A stretch of DNA of 64,000 nucleotides from a virus. The notes under the pieces are model-generated. The model made no database searches. It was not told the origin of the DNA and was given only the letters and a program-made list of their open reading frames with translations. The stretch is from IMG/VR virus record IMGVR_UViG_3300008116_000054, positions 1-64,000 of that record, one strand, 5' to 3'. Positions within the stretch are counted from its first letter, which is position 1. Each line of letters starts with the position of its first letter. The position numbers and the translations under genes were made by a program. This document shows positions 40,406-47,749 of the stretch, piece by piece.

Positions 40406-40413
40406 TTATTATA
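40406..40413 (-). promoter_or_regulatory. Late-type promoter box TATAATAA
   Basis: GTATAATAA on the minus strand; a start about 6 bases downstream begins right at the ribosome site GAGGTGAG of the Vsr-like gene. Confidence 0.5.
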
Positions 40414-40482
40414 CACAGAAGATGAATTAAGCAGTGGGAGAAATGGAGATCTTATATGGCACGCTGTTCGTATACTGATAAA

Positions 40483-40510
40483 GAAAAAGGGTACCGTATA
40501 AACGGTACCC
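40483..40510 (-). terminator. Rho-independent terminator after the major capsid gene
   Basis: Minus strand: perfect 9-bp stem GGGTACCGT / ACGGTACCC with a 4-base loop, then TTTTTCTTT. Thirty bases after the capsid stop codon. Confidence 0.9.
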
Positions 40511-40541
40511 TAAAGATCATTTAGTCAACAATCTTAAGAAC

Positions 40542-41996
40542 TTATTTGCCAACGTTTCTCATGACGCCTTGGAAGCGAGGAGCATACACGAAAAGCGCTC
40601 CGTACATCAAGAGCAAGAATTCCAAAGCAGTAGTGACTACCGCTAGGTTCATCTTAGCCAATGGGGCAAGTTGCTTAAACTTCATCGACTCAGCGCCGAG
40701 ATCCAGCAAGAATGCTTCGCCGAGGCCTGGACGCTTACGACCAGCATCAACGATAGCCGAGATGCCTACGCGGTAGTTACCGATGAACTGAGCCGTGCTA
40801 GCAGCGGCGCCGTTAGCCGAGCGGTACAGCTTGTAGTACTTGGCGGTAGACGGAACCGAGCCGGTGATGGCGATGGTCACGCGTTGGCCAGCCGTTGGGC
40901 TGACAGCCGATGCAGTCAACACTGGAGCAGACTCACCGAAGTCGTTGACGAGGGTCAACGCGTAGTTGTAAGCACCAGCGGCGAGATCAGATCCTGAACC
41001 AGCAGCAGTACCAGCGATGCTGAGGCCTGCGATGCTTGGTGCGCTTGCGTTTACTGCGCTCGAGCGAACCTGCTGACGAGGACGGAGGAAGAGGTTCGGC
41101 TTGAGGTCGATCGCGCCCGCCGTGGTCGTAACCTTAGAAACGTCGTAACCTACGGTCTGACCGGAGAGACCTGGCTCGCTACGGAACTGAGGATAGAACT
41201 GGCGTACGAAGGTCGAGATCGCGAGCGGCTCGGCGTGGAACTGGGTCGGTGCACCGAAGTTCTCGAGTGCTTTTACTGCGAGGTCTTCTACGTCGTCCTG
41301 CGCGAAGCTTGCGCCGGCGAGGTCTTTGACGATCGAGGTCGACTCAGCGCCCCAGCCTTCAAAGTCTTTAGAGATGAACTGGCTGTCGCGGTCACCTTTC
41401 AGGATCTGCTGGAGAAGGCCGGACATCGCGATGCTGTTTACTGGAAGATCGGCGGTTGCACCGGTCTGGTCGCCGTTGGCGTCGGTGAAGTGTGCGTGGC
41501 CCCAGTAGAGTTCGCGCTCGACGTTCTTCAGAAGGTCCATCGTTCCTTCTTTTGCCTGCTGAGCAACTACGTCGCCTACGGAGGTGCGAACGAGTGTCAT
41601 CTGGTGCGAGACCTTACGACGCTTGCTGAAGAAAGCGATCCGTTGGCCGTCGCGTACGTATGTTGAATCTTCTTCTTGTCCGCTGCCGCCTTCGCCGATG
41701 TACGGAGAAGCGTCGGAGCCGTAGCCTACCAAGCGGTTGTACTGCTCGAACAGGTTGTAGGCTTTGTCGATGCTGAGGGCAGGCCACAGCTTCAGGTTCT
41801 TCATGTCGAAGGTCACTACTTTGAGAGTAGATTCCAGCGATTCAGTTTGGATAACGCCACCGTAGGTGAGGTCGGTCGGACGACCAGCGTAGCCGTAGCC
41901 AGCGCTGAGGGCCTTGTTGAGGTTCTCGATCTCAGCCTGGGAGACGAGACCCTGCTCCAAGCCTTGCATAATCTGATTCATTGCGTCTTGATACAT
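40542..41996 (-). CDS. Major capsid protein
   Basis: 484 residues, HK97-type head protein by position, size and content. Residues 27-54 (KALSAGYG, PTDLT, GGVIQTESLE) form a motif also found at the C-terminus of the prohead protease. The core includes LKLWPALSIDKAYNLFEQYNR and ISTFVRQFYPQF. An inserted Ig/FN3-like domain (about 318-430, AGAYNYALTLVNDFGESAP) probably faces outward. The N-terminal 50 or so residues are a likely delta domain removed by the protease. Strong terminator follows. Confidence 0.85.
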   Translation of the reverse strand: MYQDAMNQIMQGLEQGLVSQAEIENLNKALSAGYGYAGRPTDLTYGGVIQTESLESTLKVVTFDMKNLKLWPALSIDKAYNLFEQYNRLVGYGSDASPYIGEGGSGQEEDSTYVRDGQRIAFFSKRRKVSHQMTLVRTSVGDVVAQQAKEGTMDLLKNVERELYWGHAHFTDANGDQTGATADLPVNSIAMSGLLQQILKGDRDSQFISKDFEGWGAESTSIVKDLAGASFAQDDVEDLAVKALENFGAPTQFHAEPLAISTFVRQFYPQFRSEPGLSGQTVGYDVSKVTTTAGAIDLKPNLFLRPRQQVRSSAVNASAPSIAGLSIAGTAAGSGSDLAAGAYNYALTLVNDFGESAPVLTASAVSPTAGQRVTIAITGSVPSTAKYYKLYRSANGAAASTAQFIGNYRVGISAIVDAGRKRPGLGEAFLLDLGAESMKFKQLAPLAKMNLAVVTTALEFLLLMYGALFVYAPRFQGVMRNVGK

Positions 41997-42014
41997 CTCT
42001 CATATCTCCCTTAG

Positions 42015-42713
42015 TTACTTGATGCCGTACTTGTTAGCGATGTCTTGAAGCTCGCCGGCTCCGCCGATCTCAGCCTTCAGGACGTCCTCGATAGAAACTT
42101 CTTTTCCAGATTTCTTGAGTGTGATCAGTTCGTTCAGGACCTGGGCCTTGTTGAGCGGCTCTTCTTCTACTGCACCTTTAGCCAAGGCTTGAACGTGCTT
42201 GTAGGTTGCGCCGCGAGCAGGAACAGGCGCTTCCGCCAGCTGCTTTACCGCGCTAAGAAGCTCAGAGATCTGACTTTGGATAGGAGCGATCTTGGCGTCG
42301 ATCGACTTGGAAAGCTCGTCCTTGTCTTCTTTCTTGTCTTCTTTGTCGTCCTTGTCGTCCTTGTCTTCTTTCTTGCCCATGTATTTGTCGCACTCAGCCT
42401 TGCACATCTCGCGCTTCTTCATAGCTTCTTTGTAAGCGTGCTCGGCTTTTTCGCACTCTTCTTCTGCTTTAGAATAAGCTTTTTCAGCTTTCTTGGCTTC
42501 GTCTTCGTGCTCTTCTTCGTCTTCGTGCTCTTCTTCTTTTTCGTCTTCGTCTTCTGCTTTTGCTGCAACTTCTTCAGTGCGCATGTCGCCGTCTGCGTCG
42601 TGGCCCATCTCGATCTCTTCTGCTGCGAAGCGATCGCTCTTCTTAAGGGCCTCGATCTCAGCCAGCGTCTCGTCGATCAGATCGGTGAGACTTTTAGCGA
42701 GATTGTTTTCCAT
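42015..42713 (-). CDS. Prohead scaffold / core protein
   Basis: 232 residues. Very acidic and lysine-rich coiled coil (EDEDEKEEEHEDEEEHEDEA, about 54-73) between an N-terminal helix and a C-terminal IEDVLKAEIGGAGELQDIANKYG. High charge, helix content and position between protease and capsid genes are typical of scaffold proteins. It is probably degraded by the prohead protease. Confidence 0.75.
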   Translation of the reverse strand: MENNLAKSLTDLIDETLAEIEALKKSDRFAAEEIEMGHDADGDMRTEEVAAKAEDEDEKEEEHEDEEEHEDEAKKAEKAYSKAEEECEKAEHAYKEAMKKREMCKAECDKYMGKKEDKDDKDDKEDKKEDKDELSKSIDAKIAPIQSQISELLSAVKQLAEAPVPARGATYKHVQALAKGAVEEEPLNKAQVLNELITLKKSGKEVSIEDVLKAEIGGAGELQDIANKYGIK

Positions 42714-42733
42714 CGGTTTGTTCCTCTTTAACC

Positions 42734-43117
42734 TTATTGGCCCATCATCTTCATATCTGGGTGACCAGCAAGACGAGCGAGTTCGGTCGTCGTGTCACCG
42801 GCTTCGAGGACTACGTCGTTAGTGAAGCGGGTGCAGCAAGCGAGTACTGCAAGGTCTGAGGCGTTCACAAAGATGGCTGCGATGCTGTTTTCGCCGGCTG
42901 CACCTTTGATCTTGATCGTCCCTGGGTTGCCGATGCCGATACCTAGGAAAGGAGATGTTGTGTCGTTGATGCCGCCCATCGGGGACTGGATCGACGCGTC
43001 TGTGTAGCTGATGGTCAAACCAGCTGCTGTAACTGAGGTAGCATTTCGAGTAGCCGCAACGCCTACTGCGTCGAGGTTTCTCTTAATTTTGTCGAGTACT
43101 TGAACTGGATTGCTCAT
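42734..43117 (-). CDS. Small virion protein (decoration-like), 127 aa
   Basis: ATG 43117 with AAAGGAG. Helical start (VQVLDKIKRNLDAVG), then beta-rich (GTIKIKGAAGENSIAAIFVN) and a short C-terminal helix. Directly upstream of the scaffold and capsid genes. Head decoration or minor capsid role is inferred from position. Confidence 0.55.
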   Translation of the reverse strand: MSNPVQVLDKIKRNLDAVGVAATRNATSVTAAGLTISYTDASIQSPMGGINDTTSPFLGIGIGNPGTIKIKGAAGENSIAAIFVNASDLAVLACCTRFTNDVVLEAGDTTTELARLAGHPDMKMMGQ

Positions 43118-43203
43118 TTTTCACTCCTTTAAGTGAATGCATTTAAACATTCGTAATTTACTATATCACGCTGCTGTAGTTAAGCAGCAAACCTATAACC
43201 TCA

Positions 43204-43211
43204 AGATTATA
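43204..43211 (-). promoter_or_regulatory. Late-type promoter box TATAATCT
   Basis: GTATAATCT on the minus strand, about 87 bases upstream of the 127-aa gene and downstream of the HNH gene, so it would drive the decoration-scaffold-capsid unit. An inverted repeat GCTGCT/AGCAGC (43171-43189) lies in the leader. Confidence 0.5.
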
Positions 43212-43235
43212 CTATCGCTAGTAGTATGCTTTATT

Positions 43236-43880
43236 TTAAATTAGTCTGTCTTTCTTGGAAAGATTGTCAAACTCCCACAGCGGTTGTAAGTTTTTATAAT
43301 TGCAGGCTTTGTTGAATTCGTCAGGATTCGACAGGTCGAACGAGCTCAATGGAATGATGTGGTCTATGTTCCATTTTCCATCGCCTTTGCCCCAGTTGTC
43401 CCACGACATACCAGGCTGGAACATCTCGGCCAGGTGCGACTTGAGCTCCTCTATCGAGCAGCCAAGCGAGGACACCGCCGATCCGGTCTTGGCGCAGTTT
43501 TTTATCGCGGAGTTTAAGCGAGACCTTATCACCTTCAACATCCTGAAGTTTAGATCATTTTCATAGCGGTCTTTATAGTACTGCTTGCCGTTCTTCTCGT
43601 ACCAGGCGCGATTCAGCCCTTTTATTGTATCTTTGTTCTCTGATCTCCACTTGGCATGTTTGGCCAGCAGCATATCTTTGTTGTCTTTGTAGTAGTCTGA
43701 TCTTATCTTGCGCTTCTCTTCTTCGGTCATCGGCGTCGGTATGTCGCCCTTGCTGTAGTTTTGCTTATAGAAAGCCCTATTGCACTGCTTGCAGGAAGGG
43801 CGCTTTCCGTCGGATCTTTTGTTGTCTCCTGCAAAACTATCTAAACTCTTAGACTCTTTACACTTACTGCACGTCTTCAT
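43236..43880 (-). CDS. Free-standing HNH homing endonuclease
   Basis: 214 residues. Zinc ribbon CSKCKESKS...CKQC, YYKDN-type linkers, then SAVSSLGCSIEELKSHL, PGMSWDNWG, WNIDHIIPL and NYKNLQPLW. Close relative of the genes at 6544 and 30895. Placed between the prohead protease and the decoration/scaffold/capsid genes. Confidence 0.92.
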   Translation of the reverse strand: MKTCSKCKESKSLDSFAGDNKRSDGKRPSCKQCNRAFYKQNYSKGDIPTPMTEEEKRKIRSDYYKDNKDMLLAKHAKWRSENKDTIKGLNRAWYEKNGKQYYKDRYENDLNFRMLKVIRSRLNSAIKNCAKTGSAVSSLGCSIEELKSHLAEMFQPGMSWDNWGKGDGKWNIDHIIPLSSFDLSNPDEFNKACNYKNLQPLWEFDNLSKKDRLI

Positions 43881-43887
43881 GCTATGA

Positions 43888-44775
43888 TCACTTGTGCGAT
43901 ATAAAGAACTTTGCCAATGTGTCGAACGGCAGACTCTTGCCGCAGGATCGGCATTTCACTTGGTATTTCATGTACGGCTGCTCTTTTCCGCAAGCCGGGC
44001 AGTCGATATACTTGAAAGTCCTTGATCCTTCTACGCTCTCGGTCTGAAACACTCCGCCCCCGGTGAGGCTGGTGGGCGATCCTGCTCCGCCGTAACCAGC
44101 GGTTAGGGCTTTATCTAATCTACTGTTTTTTTTTAAGCCATCAACTATGTCGTGGATCTTCTCGATGTTGCCGCGGATCTTGGCGATCGAGGACCTCTGG
44201 GAAAGGTCGATAAGGGCCGGGACGTTGACTGTAGCATACGGCGCGTAGGATTTGATCAGGTCGATCTCGTCGAGCGTTGGGGCAGACTTAGCGAGGTCTA
44301 GGCCTTCGACTAGGGTGGCGTTGTTTGCCGGCGTAAACGTAAGCGCTAGCCCCCTGATCTTTGTCCTGGCCAGTATACGTTCGTCCTTCTTGCCGCGTTC
44401 GACGATGCCGCCTTCGACCGAGCATTTCATCTTAAGCGGAGAATCAGTTCTGAACTGGTGCTTGATTATAGCGGCAGCGGCTTTGGCAGAGCGATGGTCT
44501 TCGTCGTCGAAGAGTAGACCTTCTGTGTAGATATACGGTGCCTTTATCTTGTTCCAGTAGTATCTGTGACGATCGGTATCGCAGTCTTCTAAACCAAAGA
44601 TCTTCTTTACACCAGTAATACGACCGATTACATCAGGTAACTTATTAGAATGGTTATCATTTATTATGCCACGACCAGCTTCAAGTTCTGAAATATCAGC
44701 GCCTCCAACATCAAGGATCTCGCCTTGTGTATCTCGTAGCTGGGATCCAGCAACTGCATCAAATTTTGTGGCCAC
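43888..44775 (-). CDS. Prohead protease with C-terminal cleavage-like motif and zinc ribbon
   Basis: 295 residues, GTG start 44775. Caudovirus prohead protease fold: H42 in NDNHSNKLPDVIG, and S119 in MKCSVEGGIV as the nucleophile, at the spacing of this family. After a helical linker, residues 222-249 (KALTAGYGGAG, PTSLT, GGVFQTESVE) match the N-terminal region of the major capsid protein, and residues 259-282 form a zinc ribbon (CPACGKE...CRSCGK). The protease matures the prohead by cutting capsid and scaffold. The extra C-terminal region is unusual. Confidence 0.85.
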   Translation of the reverse strand: MATKFDAVAGSQLRDTQGEILDVGGADISELEAGRGIINDNHSNKLPDVIGRITGVKKIFGLEDCDTDRHRYYWNKIKAPYIYTEGLLFDDEDHRSAKAAAAIIKHQFRTDSPLKMKCSVEGGIVERGKKDERILARTKIRGLALTFTPANNATLVEGLDLAKSAPTLDEIDLIKSYAPYATVNVPALIDLSQRSSIAKIRGNIEKIHDIVDGLKKNSRLDKALTAGYGGAGSPTSLTGGGVFQTESVEGSRTFKYIDCPACGKEQPYMKYQVKCRSCGKSLPFDTLAKFFISHK

Positions 44776-44797
44776 TATAGATCTCCCTACCTTACTA

Positions 44798-44805
44798 TCT
44801 TTATA
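44798..44805 (-). promoter_or_regulatory. Possible late-type box TATAAAGA
   Basis: CTATAAAGA on the minus strand at the end of the HNH gene, about 23 bases before the prohead protease GTG. Leaves the ribosome site GGTAGGGAG in the leader. Confidence 0.35.
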
Positions 44806-45583
44806 GATTGTACCACTTAGGTTTATCTATCCACTCTCGCCCCAGAAGTTTTTGGCATATGTCTTCTCCCTCTGGGGTTTTAAAATCATTCTTAGTCCTG
44901 TTATCGATCGCCCACATCGGCCTCAAGTTTGTGTAATGCTGTAACTTTATTAGCTCTTCTTCGTTCTGCGCTTGAGAGCAAGGACATATATGATCGATGT
45001 CCCAGCCATCTGGTCCACGTTTGCCTTTATTTTTCCAACTCATGCCAGGCTGCCACAGCGACTCTATGTGCTTAAGCACTTCGTCTATAGGCATACCAAG
45101 CATATCCGCGGATTTTTGAGTTTTCTTATATTGCTTGCCTATAGCCATGCCGATGCACGTCCGCAGCGATCTTTTGTAATAGACATGATTCCTAGAGACC
45201 GGTCTACAACACGACGATATGCCGCCGCACTTAAAGGATGACTCGTTGAAGCTTTTCTCGCTGCCGCAAACTTCGCAGCGACAATTGTACGTGCGACCAG
45301 AATAAGAGAAAACCACCCATGAACCGTTAGCAAGACCGACTACAGTAGAGCCGCGGGTTGAGTTGTGTCGTTCTATTGTTTCTCTTATTTTTAAGCAGCC
45401 GCAAGATTTAGACTTGCCGTATCGCAGGCAGGCATAGCTTGTTTCGTGTTCTTTTCCGCAGTCGCATAAGCATTTAAAGCGTCTATTTTGACGATCGGTA
45501 CTTGTTTCTTCTACGACAACCAGTTGACCAAATCTAGTGCCAGCTTCTATCTCTACGTAGTTCCAAGCTTTCCTCATATACAC
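44801..45583 (-). CDS. Free-standing HNH homing endonuclease with CDCG domain
   Basis: 260 residues. N-terminal zinc motif FKCLCDCGKEHE...SKSCGC (about 37-64), as found with AP2-type mobile genes, a second Cys cluster, then an HNH block PGMSWKNKG, GWDIDHICPCSQAQNEEEL and HYTNLRPMW. Its last 60 residues closely match the HNH gene at 54977. Own promoter box TATAATAA upstream. Sits directly upstream of the prohead protease. Confidence 0.9.
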   Translation of the reverse strand: MYMRKAWNYVEIEAGTRFGQLVVVEETSTDRQNRRFKCLCDCGKEHETSYACLRYGKSKSCGCLKIRETIERHNSTRGSTVVGLANGSWVVFSYSGRTYNCRCEVCGSEKSFNESSFKCGGISSCCRPVSRNHVYYKRSLRTCIGMAIGKQYKKTQKSADMLGMPIDEVLKHIESLWQPGMSWKNKGKRGPDGWDIDHICPCSQAQNEEELIKLQHYTNLRPMWAIDNRTKNDFKTPEGEDICQKLLGREWIDKPKWYNL

Positions 45584-45615
45584 CTCAATAATAAAAATAG
45601 CCTAAATAGGCATCT

Positions 45616-45623
45616 TTATTATA
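45616..45623 (-). promoter_or_regulatory. Late-type promoter box TATAATAA
   Basis: GTATAATAAAG on the minus strand, about 33 bases before the HNH start at 45583, with GAGGTG in the leader. Confidence 0.5.
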
Positions 45624-45650
45624 CCATATCAAAGCCTTACGCTGACACTG

Positions 45651-46064
45651 CTACTCGCAGTATATGCTGTCGTCGCTTATCGATGAGTCCTCTATGACGC
45701 TCTCGTCGTTGAACAATGACTTCAGCTCTGCCACGCTGGTCTTGTCTTGAAGCTTAGCGATTGATTTCTCTGATGTTTTCTTGACGGTGTCTACGGAGAT
45801 CTGCAGGAGCGCGGCGATGTCGAGGTCGGACGAGGGTGAGTCGTACATGAAGTGGGCCTCGTACTTGAACCAGCAGTATCCTGAAAGTTGGTGCGCGATG
45901 GCCCAGGGGCAGCCCGGCATCCTTGCCTCTTCGTCTTCTGTGGGTTCACGACCAAGTGCCTTTATGGTCTTCAGCCTAAGCACGGCCAAAGGGCACCACG
46001 TGTCCGGCAGCGCCTTAAGCTGCCTCGGGCATCTGGCCTTGAATCTTTTGTCCAGATCACCCAC
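45651..46064 (-). CDS. Possible sigma-region-4-like regulator, 137 aa
   Basis: GTG 46064. N-terminal half has a CP..WCPLAVLRLK, then MPGCPWAIAHQL and YCWFKY, possibly zinc binding. The C-terminal part SDLDIAALLQISVDTVKKTSE (about 88-108) resembles the helix-turn-helix of sigma region 4.2. T4 uses a separate sigma4-like co-activator (gp33) with gp55, so this could be the partner of the region-2-like protein at 7088. That is inference. Its start is preceded by an HNH gene whose own first codons copy it. Confidence 0.45.
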   Translation of the reverse strand: MGDLDKRFKARCPRQLKALPDTWCPLAVLRLKTIKALGREPTEDEEARMPGCPWAIAHQLSGYCWFKYEAHFMYDSPSSDLDIAALLQISVDTVKKTSEKSIAKLQDKTSVAELKSLFNDESVIEDSSISDDSIYCE

Positions 46065-46065
46065 T

Positions 46066-46716
46066 TTAAGTTCCCTCTCTTTTGTTTTCTTGTGAGGTTT
46101 TTAATAAGTGGTCGTTTTCCCAAATAGGCTGAGTATTCTTATAGTTATGCAAATCTAAATTACTATAATCTGTACTTAATGGAATTATATGATCTATGTG
46201 CCATCCATTTATACCATAGTTTTCCCAAGTCATGCCGGGTAAGAATTTAGATTCTAAGTATTTTATATAAAAATCCATAGAGCAACCTAAGTATTCAACA
46301 ATAGACATAGACTTATTGCTTTTTAATGCTCTTTTGAGTCTACTTTTAATATTTTCACGAATCTTTGAGGGTGTGTGAGTTTTCTTTCTATTGTTTTGAT
46401 ATTTTATTTTCTTAGTTCTTCTATTTTCTTTCGAGCAGGTTTCACACAATACACGCCTAGATCCTTTTAGAGCAACGTTTCCGCATGCACATTTTTTAGG
46501 CACTTTAGGTCTAAGGACCTTAAGTTCTTTATATTTATTTGATTTTGCTTCCGATATTTTGCGAACTCTATCTGGATCATTTGCTCTACGAATTTGTTCG
46601 TTTATTTTCCAATCTTGTTTTCTTTTATCTTTATAGCAATTGCTACACAGCCTATATCTTTTATGAGATACAGGCTGTCCGCATGTGCATTGCTGATTAA
46701 ATTCTAGATCGCCCAC
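46066..46716 (-). CDS. Free-standing HNH homing endonuclease
   Basis: 216 residues, GTG 46716. Zinc ribbons CTCGQ...CSNC and CACGN...CETC, then SIVEYLGCSMDFYIKYLE, PGMTWENYG, WHIDHIIPL and NYKNTQPIW. AT-rich. Its first codons, GTGGGCGATCTAGA, copy the start of the downstream gene (GTGGGTGATCTGGA at 46064), and both are preceded by similar purine-rich sequence. The stop is one base from the next start codon. Confidence 0.92.
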   Translation of the reverse strand: MGDLEFNQQCTCGQPVSHKRYRLCSNCYKDKRKQDWKINEQIRRANDPDRVRKISEAKSNKYKELKVLRPKVPKKCACGNVALKGSRRVLCETCSKENRRTKKIKYQNNRKKTHTPSKIRENIKSRLKRALKSNKSMSIVEYLGCSMDFYIKYLESKFLPGMTWENYGINGWHIDHIIPLSTDYSNLDLHNYKNTQPIWENDHLLKTSQENKREGT

Positions 46717-46756
46717 TGAATCCTCACTTTACGTCTGCTTTTTTGCGCAGTCAGCA

Positions 46757-46764
46757 AAGTTATA
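46757..46764 (-). promoter_or_regulatory. Possible late-type box TATAACTT
   Basis: GTATAACTT on the minus strand, about 41 bases before the HNH gene at 46716 and just after the zinc-ribbon gene stop. Confidence 0.35.
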
Positions 46765-46765
46765 C

Positions 46766-46930
46766 TCACGAAAGGTCTATCGGACCCCCGCAGCACGGGC
46801 ACTCCAGCGTCTTTGTTCCTGTTTTCCATATTGTTATCTGCTGATGGCGGCAGGATCGGCATTCGAGAAAACCGACGCACCATATGCGTCGGTAGTCGTC
46901 TAGGTTGAAGAGGTTCTCTTCGTCAGACAT
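46766..46930 (-). CDS. Small zinc-ribbon protein, 54 aa
   Basis: Read from sequence: ATG 46930, TGA 46768-46766. Cysteines at CVGFLECRSC and CPCCGG form a typical two-knuckle zinc ribbon (C-x2-C and C-x2-C). MSDEENLFNLDDY is the acidic start. The ribosome site is weak. Could bind DNA, RNA polymerase or another protein. Confidence 0.65.
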   Translation of the reverse strand: MSDEENLFNLDDYRRIWCVGFLECRSCRHQQITIWKTGTKTLECPCCGGPIDLS

Positions 46931-46942
46931 CTTTGAAGCCTA

Positions 46943-47146
46943 TCAGGGAAAGAGCTGGTGGCACTTCATCTCGATCAGCGGCAGGGCTTCTGCACCCATG
47001 GTCTGAACGTGCATGTCTACGCAGCGGTCGCGGTAGACGTGGCGGTCTAATCGGTTAAGGACCTCGTCTCCTAGCAGGAACCCGACCACCAGGGCCAGGA
47101 TCGTCGCCGACGCGTATCGCAGTAAAACTTTTAGATCTACTTTCAT
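46943..47146 (-). CDS. Small membrane protein, 67 aa
   Basis: ATG 47146 within TGATG overlapping the previous stop. One hydrophobic helix (ATILALVVGFLLGDEVL, about 14-30), then a basic, two-cysteine tail (C42, C62). N-in membrane anchor likely. Could be a spanin or inhibitor-type protein; no family recognised. Confidence 0.6.
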   Translation of the reverse strand: MKVDLKVLLRYASATILALVVGFLLGDEVLNRLDRHVYRDRCVDMHVQTMGAEALPLIEMKCHQLFP

Positions 47147-47730
47147 CACTGTGCCTCTGCTTGCTGGGTTGTTGCCTTAGGTGCCGACCTGACACCGATA
47201 AGCTCTACGATGTGGCGTGATCCGTTGATGCTCGTCTCGACCGTGTGGCCGACGGACTTGCCCAGGAAACCGTCCACGATGTCCTTGTTAGAGATCTCGC
47301 TCAGCGCGGTCTTTGACCTGAAGATGCCTCTGTCTTCGGGCTCGTCGGGCGTCGTCGACGTGATGATGACGATGTCCTCAGGAGAGGACACGACCGTGGC
47401 GGCTTCCAGTCCGCGAGCGGTGTCGTCTCGGTCCGACGCCGACTGCCAGTCCTCGAGCTTGAACCTGTCTGCCTCTTTTGCTAGTAGGGTCTTGTCTACG
47501 TTCAGCGTAGAGACGATCGCGTTTAGCTTGTACTGGGTGTCGTTCAGCGCCCCGTAGAAGCGGGTAAGATCGTCCTGCATCGGGCGGAGCTGCTCCATCA
47601 GCTGCTTCATCAGCGCCTGATTTACTCTGATGGCCAAGGAAAGGTTCGTGGCCTCTTTCTCGAGGGCTTCGAGTCTCTCCGAGGTGCTCACTACTCGTTT
47701 CTTGTTCTTGTGGTCCATAATTCTCATCAT
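47146..47730 (-). CDS. Coiled-coil protein with GreA-C-like end, 194 aa
   Basis: Residues of about 18-95 form a long coiled coil. The end DIVDGFLGKSVGHTVETSINGSRHIVELIGV resembles the C-terminal (FKBP-like) domain of GreA/GreB (LLGK.VGD.V...G....EI..I). The coiled-coil-plus-FKBP-like order is that of Gre factors, which enter the RNA polymerase secondary channel. The match is weak and a structural role is equally possible. Confidence 0.45.
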   Translation of the reverse strand: MMRIMDHKNKKRVVSTSERLEALEKEATNLSLAIRVNQALMKQLMEQLRPMQDDLTRFYGALNDTQYKLNAIVSTLNVDKTLLAKEADRFKLEDWQSASDRDDTARGLEAATVVSSPEDIVIITSTTPDEPEDRGIFRSKTALSEISNKDIVDGFLGKSVGHTVETSINGSRHIVELIGVRSAPKATTQQAEAQ

Positions 47731-47749
47731 GCCTCCCGGTTTATGTTGA

